36,459 bases of DNA, taken from NCBI GenBank assembly GCA_024277615.1, contig JAJRUW010000089.1, forward strand, positions 1 to 36,459. Reading direction: 5' to 3'. Below, piece by piece: positions 1 to 8,400 of the stretch; within the stretch, counting starts at the first letter, position 1; every line of letters starts with the position of its first letter. The position numbers and the translations under genes were made by a program. The notes beneath the pieces are model-generated. The model had not been told where the DNA came from. It did no database searches and saw only the letters and a list, made by a program, of their open reading frames with translations. This stretch comes from Fidelibacterota bacterium (GTDB lineage Bacteria > Fidelibacterota > Marinisomatia > SCGC-AAA003-L08 > JACNLC01).

Positions 1-275
1 AGAATATAGAGGATGGTTTAACATTTTTCCAGTTTCCCTCAATCCATCATCGCAAGATCAGAACTACTAATGGTCTTGAGAGGTTGAATCAGGAAATCAG
101 GAGACGGACCCGGGTAGCCAGACTCTTCCCGAATGACAGATCATGTTTGCGACTTGTGTCAGCCATACTGGTTGAGATCAATGATGATTGGACTGTCGGT
201 AGGATATATTTGAGTAAGGAAAATGATAAACTGGAGAATCCTGAATTACAATTTTACAGAAAAGATGTTGCTTAA
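1..275 (+). CDS. IS256-family transposase, C-terminal part (cut by left window edge)
   Basis: The reading frame is open from the left edge (frame beginning at base 3) and stops at 273-275. About 90 residues are visible. The stretch RTTNGLERLNQEIRRRTRV, followed by LFPND and a 'CLRLVSAILVEI' helix, is the typical C-terminal end of IS256/Mutator-type DDE transposases; the Glu in NGLER probably supplies the third acidic catalytic residue, as in the family. Nothing in the visible part looks broken, but the rest of the gene lies outside the window, so whether the element is intact cannot be judged. I could not recognise the terminal inverted repeat downstream. Family assignment is confident; activity is unknown. 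Confidence 0.85.
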   Translation, partial: NIEDGLTFFQFPSIHHRKIRTTNGLERLNQEIRRRTRVARLFPNDRSCLRLVSAILVEINDDWTVGRIYLSKENDKLENPELQFYRKDVA

Positions 276-673
276 TCATTATAAAACGAAGCAGGTGTTT
301 CTACTTTTCAATTTATTGTGGAGATTAATTAACTCAACAAAAATTAAATAATCGATTTGACTTATTGTATTGTGCCAGTAAACTTATAATACAAGAGTTT
401 AAGAGCAGAAAAAAAGTTGCTTAATCAAAAAAAGGGATGTGCGTTAGCAATAAACCGTATATTTTCAGAAATTGGGTTCATCTGATTCTCCCTTTTTGTG
501 TAGTAGAGAGAATCCTGAACTTCACTATTTTTCCAACTTTACATAAAGCAGTTTCCACCACACACCCGGCTTTACATACAGATACAAAGAACCGTTTAAT
601 CTCCAACTTTGAAACCTTTTACTTTCCTGCGTTTTTTTGTGACTTTTTTCGTTAAACTGAAAAGGAGATTTTT
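276..673. other. AT-rich intergenic stretch between the transposase and the first C25 gene
   Basis: I see no convincing gene here. A 72-residue open frame at 437-655 has no family resemblance and no ribosome binding site, so I left it out. There is a TATAAT at 385-390, but the best -35-like TTGACT (357-362) is 22 bases away, too far for a normal sigma-70 promoter. A 12-base word, GTTGCTTAATCA, occurs directly repeated at 267-278 (the end of the transposase gene) and 416-427. A strong ribosome binding site AAAGGAG lies at 661-667, in front of the next gene. Confidence 0.5.
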
Positions 674-3600
674 GTGAGGATATATCTGAACTTTCTTGTG
701 AGCATGCTACTGTTATCCCTGACTTATGCCGGCGGTTCCTTCAACGTAGCTGATAAAACTGAAGGTGTTACGCAAATTAATTTTACAATTGGTGACTTTT
801 CTATCGAAAATGTTGAAGGCTACCAGCGCCTGATTACCGACGGGGCCGGAAGCACTGTTGAAGCCGGCCGGCCCGAACTGCCGGTTTACTCGACATTATT
901 TCAGATGGAACCCGGGTTTACCTATTCTGCGGACTACGTTGTCACCGCCTCTCATGTCATCAGCGATGTGACGATTTACCCCTTTCAGGATGCCCTGCGG
1001 GAAAAAACGGAGACTGAAGTTGAACTCCGGGATGACAGCTTCTATAACTCGGCAGATGTCTATCCGGCAAATCACCTCAGTGTTACGGGGCCCGTGGTGA
1101 TGCGCAATCTTGAGCTACTGAGTTTAAGTTTGGTCCCCTTCAGCTACAATGCCGGCACCCGGGAGCTGGAAGTATTCGATGCCGTGGACATCACCGTTTC
1201 ACAGTCCGGGACCCGGGATCTGACCCTGGCCAACCAGATGCCCCGTTCAAGGGTTTTCGAGAGTCTGTACGGCTCGCTGGTTGTGAACTATGAACCCTCG
1301 GACCGCGACGAAGACTATCAGGCCCCGGCAGTCCTGTACATCTGTGGCGGCGGCAGCAACGGTGCCATTTCCCATCCGGCCTTTCAAGCGCTGGTGGAAT
1401 GGCGGCATAAGAACGGTTATATCGTTTACACTGCCAGCACCGACGAGACCGGGTCGAGCAACAATCAAATCAAAAACTATATTCAGGATGCCTATGAGAC
1501 CTTTGACCCGCCGCCGGAATATGTGGGACTGGTGGGTGACTCAAACGGATCTTTTGCAATTCCGGCCTTCTCGATGAATGGCGGCGACAGCGACCATCCT
1601 TATACCCAGCTTGACGGAGGTGATTTGCTGCCCGAAGTAATGGTGGGCAGATTATCCGTTGCCGGGGCAACAGATTTGACCGTTGTGATCAGCAAAACAC
1701 TTGATTATGAACATGCTGACTACATGGGGAATAACTGGTTTGAAAAGGCCGCCCTGGTCGGTGACCCTTCCAGTTCCGGTATCTCAACCATCATCACTAA
1801 TCAGTACATCGAAAATATCATGACAAATTTCGGCATGGAAGATGTCCGTACGCGTTTTTCCGGCGGCTTTTCAAGCTGGATGCAGAATCAATTGGACGAA
1901 GGAATCGGTTATTTTAACTACCGCGGTTATATCGGAACATCCGGTTTCAGTTGCACGAATATCAATAATGCCAACAACGGACAGATGACGCCCTTCGTTA
2001 CCTTCATCACCTGCGGCACGGGAAACTTTGCCTCCGACTGGGGCGGACAGTCCATTACCGAATGCTTCCTCAGGGCGGGTTCCGTAAATAATCCCAAAGG
2101 CGGCGTGGCAGCTATCGGGACGGCAACTTCAAGCACCCACACGGCCCCCAATAATATTGTGGACATGGGGATATATGACGGCATTTTCTCGAAAGGTATC
2201 GAAACTGCTGCCGGTGGTCTCTTTGCCGGGAAGCTGGCACTTTATAACACCTACCCTTCCAACCCGGCCAATATTACCAGCAAGTTTACGGGCTGGAATA
2301 ATCTCATGGGTGATCCGGCACTTAGAATCTGGACCGATACTCCCACAATCATGAATGCCGATTATGACAGTGAAATCGGCGCCGGATCGAACTATCTGGA
2401 AGTGGTTGTCACAGATGAAAGCGGTAATCCGGTGGAAGGAGCCCTCGTCACGGCAGTCAATGATGACGACAGTATCTTTACCAGCGTTCTGACCGATGCC
2501 GCCGGCTCGGCCATCATCTCCTTTGATCCCTCAGTTACAGGGCAGGTTGATCTGACGGTGAATAAACGCAATTACAAACCCGTTGAAGGTCAGTTCGATA
2601 TTGAAACCTCCGGGCCGGAAGTAAATCTGGACCCCGCCGCTTTGGCAGTGGATGATTCAGGCGGAAACAACGACGGCCTGATCAATCCCGGTGAATCTGT
2701 GATTGTGACCGTACCGCTGGAAAATTTCGGCAGTGACCCGGCAGAAGGTGTCCAGGCCTGGCTTGAAACCATGTCTGAAAATGTTACCATCGTCAGTTCA
2801 ACTCTGGATTACGGTACTCTGGACCCCGGAGCTTCAGCCGCTGCGGACTTCGAATTATCGGTTGCTGCCGCTGCGGTTGATCTTGAAGATTTAGGTATTT
2901 TTGTGCAGGTTATGGATTCAGCCGGTAACACCTGGTCTTCACTCCTGCCACTGACACTCCACGGTGGTCGTCTGGTCATATCATCCTATAATGTGGTCAG
3001 CGGTTATCTTAATCACGGTAATACGGCCGAAATCTCTATTGAACTCAAGAATCAGGGCTCCGTTGCTTTGACGAATGTAACCGCTGATGTAGTTTATATT
3101 CCCACAATTCTTGAGATATCGAACGGCTCACTAACCTGGGGAGATCTGGATGCAGGTGCCAGTATAACTTCCGAAAATGCCTTTACGGTTACCAGCAGCG
3201 GGGACATCATCAATGGCAGTATTTTTTCCATAGAGGTTCATCTGCAGAGCGCTGAGGGATACGACCGAATTGAGTATTTACAATTACAGGTTGGCGAAGC
3301 TACTGTCAATGAACCCATGGGCCCTGACAGTTACGGATATTTCATCTACGGCAGTGAGGATCTGGGTTATAATCTGGCACTGCCTTACAACTGGCAGGAG
3401 ATCGACCCCGATCATGGCGGGAACGGCACCAGCCTGAATATGACCGACAACGGCGATGGTACCCCTACAAGTCAGCAGACGGCTCATGTTTCACTGCCCT
3501 TCACTTTTTCGTTCTATGGTGTGGAATATAATGAAATCTCGGTATCGACCAACGGCTGGATCAGTTTTGGGGATACGGATATGCGCTCCTTTAGGAATTA

Positions 3601-4210
3601 TCCGATTCCCGGTGCCGGCGGACCTTCACCCATGCTGGCAGTCTTCTGGGATGATCTGAAGACTTCCGGCGGCGGTCAGGTCTATAAATACATCAATGCG
3701 GATGAAGGCTATGTGATTATCGAATGGTCCGATATGCACACCTACGATGAAAACAGCATCGAGACATTCCAGGCAATCCTGTATGATTCGCTGACACCAA
3801 CGGGAGATGGTGAAATCCTGCTACAATACAAAGATTTCAACAATACTACAGATGGTGATTTCGGTGGCTATACACCCCACCACGGTGGTTACTCTACAAT
3901 CGGGACGGAAAATCATCTCGGTAATGTTGGTCTGGAATATACATTCAACAACGAATGGGCCCCGGCTGCCATGGAACTCAGTGACGAAACTGCTCTGTTC
4001 ATAACAACACAGTTGCCGATGGCTCTCATGCTGGGCGATGTGAATCAGGATGGGGAGATTGATGTTAGCGATATTGTTCTCGCCGTTAATTATACGCTGA
4101 ATATTTCGGAGTTATCACCCCTTGAAACTTACATCGCCGACCTGAATCAGGATGGAAATGTTAATATTTTGGATGTGATCTTGATGATCAATGCGATTTT
4201 GAACGGTTAA
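674..4210 (+). CDS. Secreted C25 (gingipain-like) family protein with C-terminal dockerin-like module, copy 1
   Basis: This is an 1178-residue exported protein. The GTG start at 674 follows AAAGGAG by six bases and gives a clean signal peptide (about residues 1-20). Next come a propeptide-like region, the C25 peptidase fold (about 217-560), beta-rich Ig/CARDB-like spacers, a module containing 'VSTNGWISFG' and, at about 1121-1175, a pair of calcium-binding dockerin-type repeats (GDVNQDGEIDVSD, DLNQDGNVNILD). The family nucleophile Cys appears to be Cys447 in 'FITCGTGNF'. The His expected in the gingipain 'NYTGHG' block is replaced: the sequence reads NYRGYIG, with Tyr419 at that place. The protein may thus be an inactive or chemically altered C25 member. 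No Bacteroidota-type T9SS sorting domain is visible. A tandem copy follows at 4405. Proteolytic function is inferred from family only. Confidence 0.88.
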   Translation: MRIYLNFLVSMLLLSLTYAGGSFNVADKTEGVTQINFTIGDFSIENVEGYQRLITDGAGSTVEAGRPELPVYSTLFQMEPGFTYSADYVVTASHVISDVTIYPFQDALREKTETEVELRDDSFYNSADVYPANHLSVTGPVVMRNLELLSLSLVPFSYNAGTRELEVFDAVDITVSQSGTRDLTLANQMPRSRVFESLYGSLVVNYEPSDRDEDYQAPAVLYICGGGSNGAISHPAFQALVEWRHKNGYIVYTASTDETGSSNNQIKNYIQDAYETFDPPPEYVGLVGDSNGSFAIPAFSMNGGDSDHPYTQLDGGDLLPEVMVGRLSVAGATDLTVVISKTLDYEHADYMGNNWFEKAALVGDPSSSGISTIITNQYIENIMTNFGMEDVRTRFSGGFSSWMQNQLDEGIGYFNYRGYIGTSGFSCTNINNANNGQMTPFVTFITCGTGNFASDWGGQSITECFLRAGSVNNPKGGVAAIGTATSSTHTAPNNIVDMGIYDGIFSKGIETAAGGLFAGKLALYNTYPSNPANITSKFTGWNNLMGDPALRIWTDTPTIMNADYDSEIGAGSNYLEVVVTDESGNPVEGALVTAVNDDDSIFTSVLTDAAGSAIISFDPSVTGQVDLTVNKRNYKPVEGQFDIETSGPEVNLDPAALAVDDSGGNNDGLINPGESVIVTVPLENFGSDPAEGVQAWLETMSENVTIVSSTLDYGTLDPGASAAADFELSVAAAAVDLEDLGIFVQVMDSAGNTWSSLLPLTLHGGRLVISSYNVVSGYLNHGNTAEISIELKNQGSVALTNVTADVVYIPTILEISNGSLTWGDLDAGASITSENAFTVTSSGDIINGSIFSIEVHLQSAEGYDRIEYLQLQVGEATVNEPMGPDSYGYFIYGSEDLGYNLALPYNWQEIDPDHGGNGTSLNMTDNGDGTPTSQQTAHVSLPFTFSFYGVEYNEISVSTNGWISFGDTDMRSFRNYPIPGAGGPSPMLAVFWDDLKTSGGGQVYKYINADEGYVIIEWSDMHTYDENSIETFQAILYDSLTPTGDGEILLQYKDFNNTTDGDFGGYTPHHGGYSTIGTENHLGNVGLEYTFNNEWAPAAMELSDETALFITTQLPMALMLGDVNQDGEIDVSDIVLAVNYTLNISELSPLETYIADLNQDGNVNILDVILMINAILNG

Positions 4211-4231
4211 AACTTTTCTTTCCCGAGAAGT

Positions 4232-4267
4232 AATGCCCCGGTCGATTAGTCCTCCGGGGCATTTTTT
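4232..4267 (+). terminator. Rho-independent terminator between the two C25 genes
   Basis: A perfect 10-base stem, AATGCCCCGG (4232-4241) with CCGGGGCATT (4254-4263), encloses a 12-base loop and is followed by a T-rich run. It lies 22 bases after the stop of the first C25 gene, so the two tandem copies probably have separate transcription units. Confidence 0.85.
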
Positions 4268-4404
4268 ATTCCTGTTTCAGATTATAGTCTTGATTCCAGA
4301 GAATTACATAGCGATACAAACAAATCATTATCCGGCAGTTCGGGGTCTTTCTAATTTCTCCGGTCAGTCAATGCAGTTTATCTAAAAATCGAAAAGGAGT
4401 AAAT

Positions 4405-7400
4405 GTGTCTAAACATAACCTCATCAGAATCGCCCTGTTACTGTTTTTTCTGAATTATGCCATACCGGCCAATCATTTTTCCGTCGTTGAAAAAAATGAT
4501 GGTACTGCACGGATAGCTTTTACCCTGGGGGCGTATTCTACTGAAGAAATTGAAGGAATGACCCGACTTTACGCACCGGACGCAGGATATACCAGCCTGG
4601 CCGGCCTGCCGGAACTGATGGTTTTCAGCCTGCTCTATCAGATGCAGCCGGGCATTGCGTATGATGCAACTTTTGAGGTAGTCCATTCTACGGTATTGTC
4701 CGGTGTCAGTATCTATCCCCTGCAGGATTTGAAAAAGGAACGCAGTGACAACGCCATTCTGGTCAGGGACGAATCGTTTTATTCCTCCGAACGCAGCTAT
4801 CCTGAAAACAATCTGCGCATTTTGACACCCAAGGTGATGCGTAACCTGGAACTCCTGCCCATCAGCATCGTGCCTTTTAAATATCACCCCGATACTCGCG
4901 AACTGGAGGTCTATGACGAAATTGAGATCCTGGTTTTTGAATCCGGAACACGGGAAATCACCACGGCCAATGAGATGCCTCCTTCCAGAGTGTTTGAGCA
5001 GCTCTATGCGTCTTTGATTGTCAACTACGAAGCCCCTGAACGCGATGAAGACTACCAGACCCCTGCAATTCTGTACATCTGCGGTGGCGGTTCCAACGGC
5101 GCTATTACCGTGCCGGCCTTTCAGGCCCTCAAAGACTGGCGGCATCAGCGGGGCTATGTCGTTTATACTGCCAGTACGGATGTAACGGGCTCTTCCAACA
5201 GTGAAATCAAAAATTACATTCAGGATGCCTATGAGACTTTCGATCCGCCGCCGGAATACGTGACCCTGGTGGGAGATGTGGGTGGGTCATTTAATATTCC
5301 GGATTACTCAATGAACGGGGGAGACAGTGACCATCCCTATACGCAACTCAGCGGGGACGATCTGCTGCCGGAGGTGCTCATCGGCCGGATTTCAGTGAAC
5401 AATGCCACTGAGATGTCCGTAGTTGCCAGCAAGACACTTAACTACGAAAAAGCGGTTTATCTCGATAACAACTGGCTTGAAAAAATGGCTCTGGTGGGTG
5501 ATCCCACACATTCCGGACTCTCTGTCATCAACACCAATATGTATATTGCGGAACTGGGTGACAACTTCGGTTTCGGGGAGATTGCGGAAAATTATTCCGG
5601 GGGTTATGCCAGTTGGATGGAGAATCAGCTTGAATCCGGAATTGCCTATTTCAATTATCGCGGCTATATCGGCACCAGCGGCTTCAGCTGCACAAATATT
5701 AATAATGCCAACAACGGAGACATGACACCCTTTGTGACTTTCATCACCTGCGCCACCGGCAGCTACGGCTGGGGAGAAGCTATTTCAGAGTGTTTTATCA
5801 GGGCCGGTACCGTGAACAACCCCAAAGGCGGTGTGGCTGCCATCGGCACAGCTACTGCCAGTACGCACACAGCCCCCAACAATATTGTGGATATGGGTGT
5901 TTATGACGGTATTTTATCGCAGGGACTTGAAACCGGAGCTGCAGCACTCTTTGCGGGAAAAATGGCTTTATTTAAAACCTATCCGGATAACCCCGGCGGG
6001 CTCACCAGTGAGTTTACGGGCTGGAATAATCTCATGGGTGATCCGGCGGTGACACTGTGGACTGACACGCCCGTTCCTCTGAACGCCGATTATCCGGCCT
6101 CAATTGGATTAGGAACTAATTATCTGCCCGTTACAGTTGCGGATGACGAGGGCAATCCCGTTGATAAAGCCCTGATCACTCTGGTAACTGCTAACGATGA
6201 AATTTTCACGTCGGTATTTACAGACGATTTCGGAATGGCAGAGATTGCCATCACTCCGGGCTATACCGGTGATGTCACTCTTACCGTAACCAAGCGGAAT
6301 CATATCCCTGTTGAGGGTGAAGTGACGATTTCAGCAGACGGACCGGTGGTGAATCTTTCCGGAAGCAGCTTAAACATAAATGATTCCGACGGCAACGGAG
6401 ATGGCCTGGCAAATCCCGGTGAGACCTTTATACTGGAGATCCCGCTTGTCAATTACGGTACCGAAACGGCCAGCGGTGTCCAGGCCTGGCTGGATTCCAA
6501 TTCCGATCTGGTCGCTTTTGATAATACACCCGTCGAGTTGGGGGATTTTGACCCGGGTGAGGAGGGTACGGCACAGTTTGAACTCACCATTGCCCCGGAG
6601 GCTCACGATATGTCGGCACTTGGGCTGACCTTGCAAATCTTTGATCTGACCGGGGACAGCTGGTTTTCAATGCTCCCCCTGGAGATTCATGGCGGGCGAC
6701 TTGTATTTCAAGATTATGCCGTCACCAGCGGAACTTTATTCCATGGCAATACTGCAGAGATTACCGTCGAGCTGAACAACGCAGGATCTACGGGGTTAAG
6801 CGGTGTAACAGCCGAAGTTGTATATGTACCCAACAGCCTGGAGATCCAGAACGGATTGCTGAACTGGGGAGATATCGCCGCCGGTGAGACGGTCAATTCC
6901 GCCAGCTCATTTACGGTTGACATCAGCCCGGACATTATAAATGGCAGCATCCTCCCGGTTGAACTTCAGCTTGAGAGCGAAGACGGCTATTCCGACGTGG
7001 TTTATTTACCGCTCCAGGTGGGTGAGACCTCAGTCAACGAACCTCTGGGACCGGATGAGTACGGCTACTACATTTACGGAACCGAAGATCTTGGATATAA
7101 CCTTGCACTGCCCTATGAATGGCAGGAGATTGATCCTGATTTAGGCGGACCTGGAACCAGCCTGGATATGTATGATCTCGGTGAAGGGAACCCGCTCAGT
7201 CAAAACTCTGCTCATGTCGATCTGCCTTTTACATTTACCTTCTACGGCCTTGATTATAATGAGATCACCGTGAGTACGAATGGCTGGATAGGGTTCGGTT
7301 ATAACGATCTGACGACATTCAGGAATTATCCCATTCCCGGTGCAGGAGGCCCTTCACCGATGCTGGCGGTTTTTTGGGACGATCTCAAAACCATACAAGG

Positions 7401-7938
7401 CGGACAGGTTTATAAATACATCAATGAGAACGAAGGTTATGTGATCATCGAGTGGTCGGGACTGCATTCGAGTTATCCGGACAACCCGCAGACTTTTCAG
7501 GCGATCCTCTACGATTCGGACACGATCACCGGTGATGATGAAATTCTGTTGCAGTACAACGAGTTCAACAATACGACGGTGGGGGATTACAACGGCTACA
7601 CACCGCACCACGGCTGTTATTCTACCATCGGAATAAAGAATGAACTGGGTAATATGGGGCTTGAATACACCTTCGACAACGAATATCCTCCGGCAGCCCA
7701 GGAACTGGCGGATGGATCGGCACTGTTCATCACAACCAGATTGCCCATGGCATTGATGATGGGTGATGTGAACCAGGATGGGGAACTTAATATTCTGGAT
7801 ATCATACAGACTGTGAATTACATTATTCACAGTATAAACTTTGAACCTTTACAAACCTACCTGGCTAATATGAATGGAGATGATGCAGTCAACATCCTGG
7901 ACGTGATCATCATGATCAATAACATCCTCGACCAGTAA
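4405..7938 (+). CDS. Secreted C25 (gingipain-like) family protein with C-terminal dockerin-like module, copy 2
   Basis: This 1177-residue protein is colinear with the copy at 674, with long identical blocks such as GTSGFSCTNINNANNG and PIPGAGGPSPMLAVFWDDLK. The GTG start at 4405 follows AAAAGGAG by five bases; an ATG two bases upstream is out of frame. It has a signal peptide (about 1-22), the C25 fold, beta-rich spacers and a dockerin pair from about residue 1120. The putative nucleophile is Cys449 in 'FITCATGSYGW'; again Tyr421 (NYRGYIG) stands where gingipains have the catalytic His. Both copies share this change, so it predates the duplication or is kept by selection. The first conserved loop differs slightly from copy 1 (shorter after the Cys), which hints at divergence of specificity or binding. 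Confidence 0.88.
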   Translation: MSKHNLIRIALLLFFLNYAIPANHFSVVEKNDGTARIAFTLGAYSTEEIEGMTRLYAPDAGYTSLAGLPELMVFSLLYQMQPGIAYDATFEVVHSTVLSGVSIYPLQDLKKERSDNAILVRDESFYSSERSYPENNLRILTPKVMRNLELLPISIVPFKYHPDTRELEVYDEIEILVFESGTREITTANEMPPSRVFEQLYASLIVNYEAPERDEDYQTPAILYICGGGSNGAITVPAFQALKDWRHQRGYVVYTASTDVTGSSNSEIKNYIQDAYETFDPPPEYVTLVGDVGGSFNIPDYSMNGGDSDHPYTQLSGDDLLPEVLIGRISVNNATEMSVVASKTLNYEKAVYLDNNWLEKMALVGDPTHSGLSVINTNMYIAELGDNFGFGEIAENYSGGYASWMENQLESGIAYFNYRGYIGTSGFSCTNINNANNGDMTPFVTFITCATGSYGWGEAISECFIRAGTVNNPKGGVAAIGTATASTHTAPNNIVDMGVYDGILSQGLETGAAALFAGKMALFKTYPDNPGGLTSEFTGWNNLMGDPAVTLWTDTPVPLNADYPASIGLGTNYLPVTVADDEGNPVDKALITLVTANDEIFTSVFTDDFGMAEIAITPGYTGDVTLTVTKRNHIPVEGEVTISADGPVVNLSGSSLNINDSDGNGDGLANPGETFILEIPLVNYGTETASGVQAWLDSNSDLVAFDNTPVELGDFDPGEEGTAQFELTIAPEAHDMSALGLTLQIFDLTGDSWFSMLPLEIHGGRLVFQDYAVTSGTLFHGNTAEITVELNNAGSTGLSGVTAEVVYVPNSLEIQNGLLNWGDIAAGETVNSASSFTVDISPDIINGSILPVELQLESEDGYSDVVYLPLQVGETSVNEPLGPDEYGYYIYGTEDLGYNLALPYEWQEIDPDLGGPGTSLDMYDLGEGNPLSQNSAHVDLPFTFTFYGLDYNEITVSTNGWIGFGYNDLTTFRNYPIPGAGGPSPMLAVFWDDLKTIQGGQVYKYINENEGYVIIEWSGLHSSYPDNPQTFQAILYDSDTITGDDEILLQYNEFNNTTVGDYNGYTPHHGCYSTIGIKNELGNMGLEYTFDNEYPPAAQELADGSALFITTRLPMALMMGDVNQDGELNILDIIQTVNYIIHSINFEPLQTYLANMNGDDAVNILDVIIMINNILDQ

Positions 7939-7995
7939 AAACCTTCGCGCTACACGACCCAAACGGAGGGCTTGAGGTCAGTTGAAGCATCAGCA

Positions 7996-8045
7996 GGCAG
8001 GGCAATATTGCCCCGTATTATCGGAGGCTGGTAATATTCCCTGCC
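7996..8045. repeat. Imperfect inverted repeat downstream of the second C25 gene
   Basis: GGCAGGG (7996-8002) pairs with CCCTGCC (8039-8045), and AATATT (8004-8009) pairs with AATATT (8033-8038), leaving a single bulged C. This gives a 13-pair stem. There is no T-run after it, so it is not a classical terminator; it may be an mRNA 3' stabiliser or a factor-dependent end. Confidence 0.45.
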
Positions 8046-8128
8046 GGTGAGAACGGGTATTATTAGTTTTCATTGAGAGATGTGGAAATCAACTGTGCTA
8101 AATGCAGAAAATGTAGAAAGAAATTTTT

Positions 8129-8338
8129 GTGAAAAAACAAAATACGACAACCCGCACATTTATCGCTGTTCTGTTGTTTATCGCCGCCGCCGCTACTCTG
8201 GTCCCAGTATCTTCAGCTCGCGAAACCAGCTTACTGGGTTATAAATCCCTTTGCTCTTTTGCACCCATCAGTACGCTGTTTCTGGCGGGTCTTGGTGCGC
8301 TGATTCTTTATTATTCCAGAAAAAATCAAAGCCCTTAG
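8129..8338 (+). CDS. Small exported membrane protein, 69 residues
   Basis: The 69-residue protein starts at GTG 8129. An AT-rich leader with only a weak GA-rich element precedes it, so the start is uncertain. It has a basic N-terminus and a hydrophobic signal-like segment (about 10-30) ending near SSARETS, then a short loop with GYKSLCSFAPIST, and a second hydrophobic segment (about 48-62) ending in basic residues. This is a signal peptide plus one membrane helix, or a two-helix protein. The loop looks conserved and not random, but I cannot tie it to a named family. It stands alone, convergent with the acyl-CoA ligase gene. Real gene likely; function unknown. Confidence 0.55.
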   Translation: MKKQNTTTRTFIAVLLFIAAAATLVPVSSARETSLLGYKSLCSFAPISTLFLAGLGALILYYSRKNQSP

Positions 8339-8400
8339 GCCGAACTTCTGTCACTTTCAGACTGTCGCCCTTCAAATCGGACAGGTTACCGGTCTTGTGT

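Noticed and set aside
357-390. TTGACT followed by TATAAT upstream of the first C25 gene
   Set aside because: The spacer is 22 bases, too long for a sigma-70 promoter, and the region is AT-rich enough to give such words by chance.
437-655. 72-codon open frame on the plus strand
   Set aside because: No ribosome binding site, no recognisable domain, odd composition; it lies in a spacer and looks random.
4438-5145. 235-codon open frame on the minus strand
   Set aside because: It is the antisense of the second C25 gene, whose coding frame is certain; similar antisense frames occur elsewhere in the window.
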